Source of the DNA: Neopestalotiopsis rosae
Lineage: Eukaryota > Ascomycota > Sordariomycetes > Amphisphaeriales > Sporocadaceae
DNA: 64,000 nucleotides
Direction of reading: 5' to 3'
Assembly (NCBI GenBank): GCA_023078685.1
Contig: JALGAS010000007.1
Span: 2,914,001 to 2,978,000, forward strand
The notes under the pieces are model-generated. The model had not been told where the DNA came from. It made no database searches and was given only the letters and a program-made list of their open reading frames with translations. The translations under genes were made by a program, and so were the position numbers. Shown one piece after another: positions 45,289 through 56,510 of the stretch. Every line of letters starts with the position of its first letter. Within the stretch, counting starts at the first letter, position 1.

Positions 45289-45616
45289 CAAGCATGAAAA
45301 GTTATCATTACTGTGCAAAGAGCAGGCTTGAAGCCATTTATAGGTAGAATGCTGATATGATTGGGTATCTTTGGGTATCTTTCGCGAGCCTGTAAATGCG
45401 ATATACAAAGAAAGAAATATACAAGATGAACTCCAACCCCCATTGACTCCCGAGTATGCCATTTAGCCACGATCTTTAGCTGCCGTGCGTGCTGGGAACC
45501 TCTCATGAGTAAAGAACCAGCACGATACTATCTGTTCCTCCCAGAAATTCCAACCAAAATTTCCTCCGCAATTTTTCCTCCTCACAGATCTGCTCACCGT
45601 CGGACGGCAACAGGAG
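45289..45616. other. Convergent 3' intergenic
   Basis: About 0.33 kb. Two direct copies of GGGTATCTTT occur near 45363 and 45373. Nothing else noted. Confidence 0.4.
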
Positions 45617-46552
45617 CTACCTCGGTCGTCTTGGGTACCGTCTTTGGTTCAGCCCTCCACGACGTCGCCCTTGATGGGCGGCAGCGACGTTTGGGACGGT
45701 GGTTTGTGGCTTCCGCCCCTTGGGGCCAAGCGGTGCTGCCGCTGGCGAGATTTGGGCCCGAACCTGGATCGTCTTGACCTCGAGCCTGACCTCCTTCCTT
45801 GAGATCACGCCGCTGGATATGGTGTACTGTAGGCGTACATCCTCCAGGGCGCGTGGGAGAGTTCCTTCTCCCTGAAGAGCCATCATATGACTCTTGAGAT
45901 CGAGAAAGCTCTTCTCGGTGAGCCGCAAGGTCGTGTCGACCTTGTTGTACCTGCCGATCGCTGTGATCGGGACGACGAACGCGTCCATCGCGTATACCCA
46001 CTGTGATTCTCCTGGTCAGTCTATTCATCCCCAATGACAAAATGACGGGGAATGGTAATTACTTACAGAGACCTTCTCCTTCGGCATCTTCAGCCCACCT
46101 TCGAGCTCTAGAAGAGCTCGCCTGTCGCTGGGTCTCTCTGAGCCAACAAATGCCCTGAACTCGGACCATCTCTTGCACTGGTGCTTATTTTGCTTCCAGG
46201 GAGCCAAGTTGTTGTTGAAGTCCCCGGAAGCGTACGCCGAGATCGTAGTGACCACAGCGTGAGTCGAAGCTGGCGGACAGTGCAAGATGATGACCGGGTG
46301 GGAAGATGCCTTCCTCAGATTGGCTCCGGGCACGCTCAAGCAACGGCGGTCCAGAGCATTGAGACGGTCAAGGGATTTGAAATGGTGAATTTCACCTTCC
46401 CTGACCTGGCGCGCTCGCTCGAATATGGCCTGGTTCCCCTGGTGACCCTGCTCCCACAGCGAGCTGGCTACTTGGGAGGGGGTCATCTTGGGGGCCAAAG
46501 GCAGCATGGTGGAGGTTGCGGCGGTAGCGGCGGCGAAAGTGGTGGAGGACAT
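45617..46552 (-). CDS. Unidentified protein with Arg-rich tail
   Basis: Two exons, 46552-46067 and 46000-45617, joined as MPKEKVS-WVYAMDAFVVPI using acceptor AATCACAG. Length is about 290 residues. The N-terminus is Ala/Thr/Ser-rich (SSTTFAAATAATSTMLPLAP). The middle has ASSHPVIILHCPPASTHAVV and WSEFRAFVGSERPSDRRALL, with balanced globular composition. The second exon reads ITAIGRYNKVDTTLRLTEKS and ends in a basic low-complexity tail (RRRGGLNQRRYPRRPR). I do not recognise a domain. The Arg/Gly tail suggests nucleic-acid or chromatin contact, but that is only a guess. The region upstream of the start is strongly pyrimidine-rich on the coding strand. Confidence 0.6.
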
Positions 46553-48284
46553 GGCTAGCTATAGACATGGAAATGGTGTATCAGAGAATGGCCATGGTTG
46601 ATAATTGGGTAAGAAAAGTTGAGATGAAATTGATAATCGAGTGAGAAAAGATGACATTAGGGATAGGAAAAAAGTAGAAAATAGTAAAGAAAAAAACAGA
46701 ATTGAAATCGACATAAGACTCAAATACACCGGACAACGATAGGAAATTGGCATGGGACTTGAATATGTCGGATGTCGGACGACGAGGACAAGTGAAGAGA
46801 AGGTAGAGAGAAAGTGAGGAAAATGGAACGATAGATAGTGAAGGGGGATGGGAGGAGAGAGATATAAGAAGAGAAGATAGGTGAAGAGAGGGAAAGAGGT
46901 ATGGAGTGAGAGGAATGGAGGAGACGATTGGAGGTGAATGAAACGGATAAAAATAGAAATTACATGAAAACGTACCTTCTGTGAGGGAATTCCGTGAGTG
47001 TAATGTTGTTCAGTGGTCCGCATGTATTAGGGGGAAAGCACAAGACAAATCTGATTAGAGAGCTTTAGGTCGTAGATTCCTTGAAGCAGCTGTGGCAGGC
47101 TGTTTATGGTGGAAAATACGAGGTCACTAAGATCAGAAATGTAATTTGAAATGTGCAGCGGAGTAGTAAATGATAGCAAAAGTGAAGTCTCTACAATCGA
47201 AATGTATAAAATGATATGCTTGCTGGTAATGCGAGATGATGAAGAGAAAGATACTAGATCAACAACTTTTGCTAGACGAGAAAAATGTTGTAGGTGGGAC
47301 GAAGAGAAAAGGAGAAACACGCAAATCTGGGGAGCCAGGCTCTGTTTATGTATTGAGAGTAAACAAACTTTGATATTTGCTGATTTGAACACCTCTCGAC
47401 TCGTTCGGTCTGGGAAATAAACAGAGTTCGATGTTGCTGATGGTATTCAGGTAATAAGTTTCAGAAACGGACAGTGAGGTTATTAGGGACTGTCCGGACA
47501 AGATGGACGGCACGTGGTAGCTGCAAAATACAGACTTCGGTTGGAGTCCAGCATTCGTAGTAGCCCCATGGGGTAAGAATCAGGCGTACTGTCGCCCGAA
47601 AAGAATCATCACTGGGCCAAAGGCTAGACGAAGAATGCGCGTAGCTCGATGTATACACTATCAAAGTCCAACATCCAGTGACGAAGATATACGAAAAACG
47701 TCATCAGATGCTAAGATTAGATTATGCCGTCTTGGATGATATATAATCTCCCTCTCCATGCCAATTTGACAGGAAAGAGGACATCTGAATGGAAAAGACC
47801 ATGAGATGATCACTTGAATGTGTCAAACACCGAGATATCGTGACAGAGTACGTAGTGCCATCCAGAAATGCAGGATAGAAGCGGGTCCGAATTCTGGGCG
47901 TGATATTGACATGAAAAGGGAAGTTAGCAATAGTACCCACTGCTGCTCGTTGCTAGGCTCAAAGTAAACAAATCCGTCAATGCTTTCTGGTCAGATATTC
48001 GAGTGATTAGGGTTCGAGCTCGTTTTGAAAGGACCGAAGACCGATACGCCATTAATTTCTGGGGTGATCTTGCTGCCGTGACATAACTGACTTGGTGGCA
48101 ACATAGGTAATCACAATAGTGGTCCGAGTCTGGTAATGCCACGTAGTGACGATGGCTGTGCGAGTTGATCAATATTAATTACCTGTATTGAATGATATAC
48201 TACAGATACAGTAGCTCAATTGAAGGTCGATACAACAAAGAGCATGCCCAGTTTACGTATGCCATGATTCCAATTACCATACTT
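46553..48284. other. Intergenic, 1.7 kb, with long CT-rich leader
   Basis: From about 46600 to 46960 the plus strand is almost entirely A/G, so the minus strand is a CT tract of roughly 350 bp directly upstream of the gene starting at 46552. Fungal promoters and 5' leaders often carry such tracts. The remainder to 48284 is AT-rich and shows no gene. Serine- and leucine-rich minus-strand frames here are by-products of the CT tract. Confidence 0.5.
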
Positions 48285-50476
48285 TCATCCCGCCGTGAGC
48301 TCTCCAATTCTTCTCTCGATCTCTGGTACCTGTCTAAGGAGGACGTCCAAGTCTTCCTTTTCGTCTTCCAGCTTGAGTCTCTTGTCAGCATCGAGCTTGG
48401 TGAAAATGTAATTGCCTTGTCCATCAAATTGTAAAATACGACTGTGGTACTTCCACAGACTCCTCCGATGACTCACGGTCATCAGAGTGACCCCGAGTTC
48501 TTTCGCGGTATCGTACATAACCTTTTCGGTTTCCAGGGTGACGCTGCTAGTACATTCATCAAGAATTGCATATCTGGGTTTGTGGTAGAATAGTCGCGCC
48601 ATGGCCACTCTTTGCTGCAAGCCGCCAGAGAGTACATCACGCCATTCAGCTTCTGCATCCCAACCTTCGGGGTAGAGATCAACCAAATGTTCCAGACCGA
48701 GAATCTTGAGGATATCCATCAACTCGGCATCCGTGACGCCGCGGGCGCGAACTGTCCGTAGACTGTCCGGGTAGGTGATTTGCTGGCGGAGGCTACCGCG
48801 TGAAAGATATGGTCGCTGAGGGATGTAAAAAATGTCGTGGAATGGAGGCTTGTACACTGTACCACCGTACACTGGCCAAAGCCCACCCAAAATACGGAAG
48901 AGACTGCTCTTTCCACAGCCATTCGGCCCCACCACGAGCAGATGATCGCCTTGCTTGAGGGTAAAAGAGAGAGCCTTGATCAATACATCTCCGTTCGGCG
49001 AGATGATTGGAACATCAATAAACTTGATGTCCTTACTCTCCACAACCTGGCCGCGGCCTCGCAGGACTGCAGCATTGTCCTCAGTCCCCGAGCTCGAGAC
49101 TAGCTTTTTCTCAAAGCGGCCAGCTTGGATGTCATCCATGACCTCAAGTAGAGAGGCGACTCTGGACGTGTACCCCGCAAGCTCCATAACCTCGCGGTAG
49201 GAGAACATTATGCGGCCAAATGCATCAGAAGCACCAAGCAACATGCGTCGGTTGGTGACAAAAGTTTCCGTCCGGTCTCCCATGCTCACAATGCCATTGC
49301 CCCCAGCAAGTTGACCGGGAAGCTTGAAGAAGACTGGCACACTACACAGCAGCAGACCCAGAGCGCCCCAGAAGTACTTGATGACAAAGTCTTCCATGAC
49401 ACCATGATAGAATCGCTGTCGCAGGATGTAATTGACATGCTTGATGAGCGTAAAGTAGCCCTTGTCCAGAGTGTCTTTCTCGGCTTCGTGGCCACCATAC
49501 AATGCGATCTCTTCACTGTGATCAATCAGGCGGGAATGCTGGAACCTGAACTCTCCCTCGAGGCGCGCTTCGTCGGCAACGTATTTTCCAAATGGTGGCG
49601 TCAATGCGCGCATCACGTTGGCCGACAGCTGAACTAGTAAAGACATGAATACGACACCTTCTCCTCCCACACTCTTTGACAGTGAATAGGTATAAATGGT
49701 CTGGATACAATTAGCGCGTCACGCAACACGAGTCGAAAGAAGAGTGCACTTACCATGTCCAGGATAGGTTTGGCAAGATTGCTGTAGAGTTCAGCTAGAC
49801 TGTTGGAGAATTTGGCCACATCTACAGAGATGAGTTGATCCGCATTCTTTATCCGATCATCCAAGGCCGATATGCCATAGAATGTCAGTTGTGATAGATA
49901 TTTGTCGTGAATGAACTGTGTCAATCTTGTCCTGTACTTGAGCGACAGCTCGGCCTGGTGGTAGGACAGCATCGAGTTGGTAAACGTCGCGGGCACAGCA
50001 ATCAACATCCACCAGACAATTCTCAAAAGAAATTCCCTTCCATTGCCCTTGACTAGTGCCTTTACGATGGCACCATCCATCTCGGCCACCTTGAGACTGA
50101 TCAACGTCCGGATGACCAGGAAGATGCTGTGGCTGGCAAGCAGACGACTTTCCTTACTGCGCCAACTCGGGACCACAATCTTCAACAGTTTCAACAAGGA
50201 CCGGAAGAACTCCCGGTTGAGCTCGACCCTTTTCTTGGCCGTGGCGTCTTTGCCATCGCTCGAGGTTGTTCCCGACCGCCTCTTGGCCTGCTCTCTGGCT
50301 GAGGCAGCCTTCTGCTCGGATATGGCATATCGCACTCGGTTGACCAGCGCGACGAGCAGGGTCAGGTACACGGCGCGGGAGATCCGCGTCCGATTCGCGA
50401 CATAGAGTTGGGTCAACTGCGCAATGGCACTCTTGATGGAGCGATCGCGCAGGACCATTTTGGATTGAGCCGCCAT
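48285..50476 (-). CDS. Peroxisomal ABC half-transporter, ABCD family (Pxa1/Pxa2-like)
   Basis: Imports long-chain acyl-CoA into peroxisomes for beta-oxidation. Two exons join as [19 protein letters not shown]. The N-terminal half holds an ABCD transmembrane domain ([40 protein letters not shown]) with the conserved loop [19 protein letters not shown]. The nucleotide-binding domain has Walker [22 protein letters not shown]-loop [17 protein letters not shown], signature [14 protein letters not shown], Walker [10 protein letters not shown] and switch histidine in MTVSHR. Length is about 715 residues, a half transporter that must dimerise. The ending is [23 protein letters not shown] 50476 opens [20 protein letters not shown], as in orthologues. 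The paralogue assignment (Pxa1 or Pxa2) is not certain. Confidence 0.92.
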
Positions 50477-51218
50477 AGCGGGCGGGATGCCGACGGGAAG
50501 TCGGCTCGCAGCACGTGTTCAGGGAGTCGTTTTGGATTCAATTCTAGGTGGGAAGGCAAGAAAAGCCAACACAGGGCAGCGAAGAGGATCGGACGAGGCA
50601 AGTTATCTGAGAAGTTGACACATTGGGAGTTGGATTCATATCAGGAGAGACGTGTGAGGTTGGCGATGGAATGAATCGTGCTCTACTCGAATCTCGCGGC
50701 GACGAGATGAATCAACGTGGCAGATGTCGGCGAATCTCCTTGCGGTAACATTAGGATAAGGACATTGAACTCGTGGCTTTGGAGTAGAAGGTAGGTAGTC
50801 TGGCTCCTCGGCGGAAGCAACCCCAAGTTACAGTGCCGACGCTTGCCATTGGATCTGCCAATCTTGGGGTGACGCACCGTAGCGAGCAGTGGCATGTGAT
50901 TCCCCCCGAGTTCCCCAGCTTTCGAGTCCTAGCTCCGGTAACCGAATCGCGGGTTAGCGGTTCGCGCAGCAGTGGCTCAGTGGCTTTGATGTTCTGTGGC
51001 GGTGTCAAGGCCGTGGGGTAGCAGAGCCCTGTCGAATTGAGTGGTGCTGAGTGGTGTTGGGCGGGGCATTTCCTCCTTTAGGATTCCGCTCGTCGCGGGG
51101 GTTTCCAGCTGCAGAGCCAAAAATTTCTGGGCTGCCTCAACACCATCACCGTCGCAAACCGTTGATTACAACACATTTGACTCACCACCATCGAAAGCTT
51201 GCACAACAGCCGACGAAG
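50477..51218. other. Divergent promoter region, ABC transporter and DPH3
   Basis: About 0.74 kb. No gene recognised. Confidence 0.4.
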
Positions 51219-51554
51219 ATGGCCGACGAAGAAGAAATCGCAGTCTACGACGAGGTCGAGATTGAAGACATGACCTACGATGAAGCCCTCCAGATTTACA
51301 CCTACCCTTGCCCTTGTGGCGACCGATTCCAGATTGCGCTGGCCGACCTGCAGGATGAGGAGACCGACATTGCCGTCTGCCCTAGCTGTAGTCTCATGAT
51401 CAGAGTCATCTATGATATGGTACGTTTGGACGATGCGTATCGCGCGAAACTCTAGGCATGTTCTAACACACGACAGGACAATCTGTTCAAGCCAGAAGAC
51501 CCCGAACCACCAGCCCAAGACCAGCCTGCCGAGCAGATTCCCGTTGCTGCTTGA
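51219..51554 (+). CDS. DPH3: Diphthamide biosynthesis protein 3 (Kti11), CSL zinc finger
   Basis: Iron/zinc-binding electron carrier for the first diphthamide step on elongation factor 2 and for Elongator function. Exon 1 runs from ATG 51219 to the donor GTACGT after VIYDM, and exon 2 starts [20 protein letters not shown]. The zinc ligands are in YPCPCGDRF and VCPSCSL. The N-terminus [20 protein letters not shown] is the classic CSL-domain opening. Length is about 89 residues, normal for the family. Confidence 0.95.
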
Positions 51555-52492
51555 AGTCCTGATCACGAATAACATACTTTCGATGGTGTCGCTTTGTGAT
51601 ACATCTCCATATTCACCAACAGCGACGATTCCACGATGCGTTCCGCGATGCAATATTGCGAGCAATCACAGCGCAAATTCTCTCGCTAGACTGGATCAAG
51701 CGCAAGGGCATAGCACACACTGCCGAAGGCGTTCTGGTCCATCCGGATGCGCTTTTCGGGCCAGCACGGCCACGACATGATCGCGCCATCGAATGTGTCT
51801 TGTGCCCGAATCCACGATGCATACGATACAAATCCCAACGCCAAGCAGGTGGTGCGCCAAGAGATCAAGCCTATGGTCAAGCGTCTTGGTATTGCTTCTA
51901 TGGTCAAAGACAGGCGACAGAGTCAACGACCGTGCATGGAAGAGAGCAGCAAAGCTTCGCTATGACGGTCGCTAAGCATGCCTGATATTTGAGATGCTGG
52001 AAAGTGTCCGATTCTGGCTTCACGGCAACCTGCTCTATAAGACTCCACGAAGTATACACATGTTTCAGTGACAGTATTACAACCACGGCGCTTGTTAGCC
52101 AGCAGTTTTCGCCGGCTTATGTTACGAAGGACTTCAAGGACGATTCGTTTGCGGTCAGATTATGATAATAGCTTTCAAGACATGTTCATTTTGTCTCGCT
52201 CCAACGCTCGTCTAGATTATCTAAACCTATGCTAGGTATCCACGTATCGCTCCAAAATTCGTAGCCAGAATGTATAGCGCATTCCGCATCAATGCAATGC
52301 TTAGAAGGTATCCAATGTAATTTAAAATAGAATATGCACCCTGAACGCCACCCGATCCAGAAAAAGTTCGCCGCCGTTGAAAAGAATAATGAGTGTCATG
52401 CTTTGTTGGGTATCTCGTGCTCGTCGTATGTTTGCCGTGTCTCAGTTGTATCCGCTCCCTGCCACCGTCTCTTTTGTCCCTCAAAGAAGATT
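51555..52492. other. Region between DPH3 and the small GPI-like gene
   Basis: It contains the doubtful mini-gene at 51747-51975 described separately. The rest shows no recognisable gene. Confidence 0.4.
51747..51975 (+). pseudogene. Possible small gene with a frame break
   Basis: From ATG 51747 a frame with typical C/G-ending codon use reads RIHDAYDTNPNAKQVVRQEI then KPMVKRLGIASMVKDRR. One base later the neighbouring frame continues with an equally plausible basic tail, VNDRAWKRAAKLRYDGR, and a stop. No usable intron separates them, so a single-base indel or error is the simplest link. A third frame upstream (51640-51750, DWIKRKGIAHTAEGVLVHPD) is also protein-like. I recognise no family. A mitochondrial or nucleic-acid-binding basic protein is possible. 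Confidence 0.3.
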
Positions 52493-52888
52493 TCAGATCA
52501 GACAGAGCCCTGCAATTCCGAATATGATTAAGCTGAAAATCGATTTGTCCAGAGTTTGCGCCGGTATATCTGCCGCTGCCGCTGCCGCTGCGGTAGAAGG
52601 CGCACTATTCGAGGCATCGTGGACCTCTGCTATCGAGCTCTTGGCAACAGGGGCTAGACAAACCAGATCGATTAGATAAAAGAGTTCCCCTATATAAAAG
52701 GGGCGATTTGTTTCCCAAATCGCGGGATACGACATACCTATTGTGCCGTTGACGGCAAGATCTTGGGGATACGAGCTGGTAGCGACATTCTTGTTGCTGA
52801 CGAGGACGGGAACCTGAGCAACGGTGCGTGGCTGCACAGCGCAGAGGACGGGCGAGGCAGCGAGCAGTAGTAGGCCGGCTGGGCGCAT
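52493..52888 (-). CDS. Small secreted or GPI-anchored-like protein
   Basis: Signal peptide MRPAGLLLLAASPVLCAVQP is followed by a short mature domain (VPVLVSNKNVATSSYPQDLA). After an intron (GTATGT to GTCTAG) it joins NGTI to APVAKSSIAEV, with a Ser/Ala-rich stretch (ASNSAPSTAAAAAAAD) and a hydrophobic C-terminus SIFSLIIFGIAGLCLI. That layout is typical of small fungal GPI-anchored proteins. Length is about 105 residues. No cysteine pattern or known domain. ATG 52888 is the first in-frame ATG. Confidence 0.7.
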   Translation of the reverse strand: MRPAGLLLLAASPVLCAVQPRTVAQVPVLVSNKNVATSSYPQDLAVNGTIGMSYPAIWETNRPFYIGELFYLIDLVCLAPVAKSSIAEVHDASNSAPSTAAAAAAADIPAQTLDKSIFSLIIFGIAGLCLI

Positions 52889-55800
52889 GATTGTGTGATT
52901 CTTTGGAATGAGGCGACTTATGCGCACACAAAAGTAGGGACTTTTTGGAATATAACCAAAGAAACCACTACCACGGCTGTAGGCGCGAGGGATTGGGAGA
53001 GAACGGTCCTCTCGTCGACCTTATCAATGGCGAAGTTCGTCCCAAGCTAGAGAAGAGCAGAAGCTGATTTTCTTTCTGGCGTTGCCCGCGGCAGCCAGCC
53101 GTGTATAAACAGACCCGTCGAATGTATAGTGGTGCAGAAGCTGAGGTGCAGCAGTAGTAGCTTTTGCTAGGTGCAAGTCTGGCTGCAGGCAGGAATTTGC
53201 TTTTGCTGGATTGGTTGGAGTAAGAGATAGTGCAATGTATCTAAGAATGGCGGCGGCTGGGTCTGCAGAGCAATTCGAGATGGTTGGAAGGGTTGCTTGG
53301 CCTTTGGGGGGAGGTTGTAGTAGTAGTGGGCAAATGTAAGTAGCAAGTGCTGCAGGTGTTACACAACTGGAGCAGAAGCTTGGATACCTCTCTGGTTTTA
53401 ACACCACAAGGAATTGCGGGTGAGGATCGATTAAGTCAGGCGAAACCTGGAGGGCTTTCCCTTTTGACAGGTCCTCAAGTGTAAAGTAGAGTTATATTTT
53501 AATACCGGTTCCACAGGACATATCCATTAATAAGGGTCCCCCAGAGTAAAAGGGGAAAAAAAACCAAGAAACCTGGCAGGAGGTGGAAAGAGTAATGTAG
53601 GCTTGTATTTGGGCGTGAAGCAGGTCGTGTAGCGCAGGAAATCCAGATCTGCTTGCGCAAAGTACAGGGGCTCGAGGGGCTCTTGGTCTTGACTCTTGCC
53701 TGGTAGCGGCCAATCTGTGTTAGGGGCTTGGGGGTGAAAGTGGGCCAAGTGTGGGAGGCCACAGGCTAGGATCTACATGGTCTGTACCAGGTATCCCACG
53801 TTTCCTGCTATGGCGGCAGCATCGTATCGGGGAAAACCTTTTTTGATTCATGTGCTAAGGAGGGATGTGCGATCTTCGCCTTCGTTTCAAGACCTGCCAA
53901 GCAACCAAGTCCTGCCTTGAAAGCTGCTCAGTCCCGCAAGGGCCGATTGCACAGGGAAACGACTCCACCCAACCTGCCGGGCTTTCACTTGAAGGGCACG
54001 ACGGGGTCCTCGCTGTGCATGTTGCAGTGCTTGCTTGTTTTGTTGCGGGACATACCTTATCTCAATGCGCGATATACTTCCTGTTATACTAGACTACCTA
54101 CACTACTTCAACAAAATGGATAGTGGTGATGCTCATTCTTGGAGGATGATGACGGAATTTGTACAGGGGGGTTTGTGCGACCCTCATAATGGTTGCTTTC
54201 CATTTTTTATGGTGTTTCCCTCTTGCTGCATTGCGTGTCCAGTGTGTGATATGTGTGCATGTGCTGTACTGCTGGCTGCAGGCTGACCGAGCAAATACGA
54301 TGTTGAAGATGCGCCCGAATTGCTCGCTTGGGCCGCCACCCGTGCCGCCAGTGGCCATTCGACCGCAAAATTCCACGAGAGCCTCGTGTGCCTTATTCAG
54401 CTGGTCAGCGTCAGCTCAGCCCCAGATCTTATGTCTCTCGACTCTCGTCTTGGTCGAGGCGGGCGAGACAGAGTTGTTCTAGCCTACCCTAGTTCTCTAC
54501 ACTCTCCCTGCGATCAAGAAAAAGGCTTCTTCCCGTAGACTAAACGCTATCGGAAACGCCTAGTATTATTGCATGCCACTGCTGCACAGCTGGGCACGCT
54601 TGATTCCCTAGTTGGCTGATAGTTCAGTCCAAAGCACAAAACTCAGCACCCCATCGACGCTTTTAGCAATTGGCGTGCAAGACAGCATGGGATTTCTGGT
54701 CAAGCGCGGAAAACCATGATTCTCAGTTCTGTTTTGGGCGACCACTCTGCCAAAGTTTCTCTTCAGTTGCAGACTCTTCCAGTGTCAAGCTTCCTGCTTT
54801 GATACCGAATTTCTTGCTGTTGCGTGTCGAGTCATGTTTGAACAGACGTCACTGACAGGGATCGCGACGGAAGCTCGGCATAAAAACGGTCATTTTTCTT
54901 GCTCGCAGACATGTGTGGGTATCATTGATTGCACTGGAGTAGAGTAATGCTGCACGAAATGGTCATCGTCGACCTCTTCAAAACCTCAAAATTATACTAG
55001 GTAATAATGAACGGCAACGTCGGCTCAACCATGAGCACACATAGCTAATGGAAACTCTCTGCGCTTTGCTGAGTAGTGATGCGATTTTAGATGAAGTTTC
55101 TTGGAATGTTTGGAGCTCTGTAGTGGCTCGTAGCACGTACCGCGTCCACCTCGGATCAGTCAATGCGAAACATCATTGGCGACTCTCCAGTGAGCAATTG
55201 ACTGCATGCAACCAGACATGTAACATGGCCATCTGCAGCATTGGGTACAAGGTAGCGTACAATAGTTGCGTGGCTGGTGGCTGGCATTTGATGCTGGCAT
55301 GTTGGCATCTGATAATCTGACCATATTGATTTGGAGAAACCGCCTTGCTTCTTCTCATTCAACCTCCCCATCAGTTGCTTGGAGCAACATACTTTCGCAG
55401 GCACGAATGATCATCCTGATGCACCCAGGACTGCCCAGTGGAATGTGCAGAGAGCCCAGTGCACGCGCAATGCAGGCAAGACGGAACGTGGGAACTGTGG
55501 AAGGGGTTGTGATACTACACTATATAGGCCGCCTACCGCCAAGCACGCCAGATCGGAATATATTAATATAGAAGCTTGCGCCTGTGACATTTGATGATTG
55601 AAAAGTTTCGCTCTCAGGCAGCACATACTTATTGTCGCACTGCCTGCCCTTCTTCTTTTCAAGTGCTCTTGTTGTCACCGTTGCAGTCGCGTGAGCATAT
55701 ACTTGAACGAGGTCAGAGTAAGACTAAAATGGCACCTGGGGACGCAGATGCTTACGAGAGCCGGCCTCTAGCGGGACAAAAAGACCTGGACTGTCCTCAC

Positions 55801-56510
55801 TGGAGCAATGGAGGAGCAGAAAGACCAACCACAGCTCCCCGCTAAGCCGAGGACAACCCCTGCCCGAGGTTGCGATGGAACTGTGCCCCTCGGTTTTCAA
55901 TTGCAAAAATCCCATTTGCGGTGGATTGAATTAGCTCTTGTTTCTCCCGCTGCTGACCTATTGATGCTTGTGCATTGCGGCCCCGATGTGAATGGATCGA
56001 ACTGTACGTGCCTAGATCTGGATCTGAGAGGTTGGCAGGCAAAGCATTCATCCAGGCCATTGTCGTCTTCCTGATCTAGGGCCTTGGTTTGACTTTGCGC
56101 CAGTCAGTGGCCGCCAGCCCGCCTGCCTGGATACCAACGCACAAACACCCGACCCGACCCAGACGAGATCTTACGGGAGGACGCGGATCCGTTCCACCTG
56201 CTCCGTACATTGCCGTATATCGCCGGCACCGGCCCTGACTACACCTAGACTTCCGTAATCTTTGACGGCCGTCCCGTTGAATTTGCGCCTTGTGTGTGCG
56301 CGCAAAGCTACATCAGTCTCGTTCCCAAGCAAGCCGCCAACCGAACAAGAGTGCATTCTCACCCAGTGATCATCCCGATCGCCCGCTGCGAATACCCGCA
56401 AATCCTGCCTTCGATGCTCCACGAGTCGCACCGTCCTTGCGTAACCTAGGCATCCAATGGGAAACCTCTCCAATGCCCAAGCCCGAATAATTTGAAGCAG
56501 GAGAGCAGCG
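52889..56510. other. Long intergenic region, 3.6 kb, upstream of ERT1/AcuK gene
   Basis: Unusually long for this window. On the minus strand, about 53770-53525 reads coherently (APNTDWPLPGKSQDQEPLEP and ADLDFLRYTTCFTPKYKPTL) after a possible acceptor ATCCTAG, but it lacks an ATG, so it may be an exon of an unfound small gene. The 54-56.5 kb part has no recognisable protein family and may be the long 5' leader and promoter of the regulator at 56511. Confidence 0.4.

Noticed and set aside
46559..47392. Ser/Leu/Phe-rich minus-strand frames that could look like membrane proteins
   Set aside because: They are translations of the CT-rich tract and have no credible start or conserved segment.
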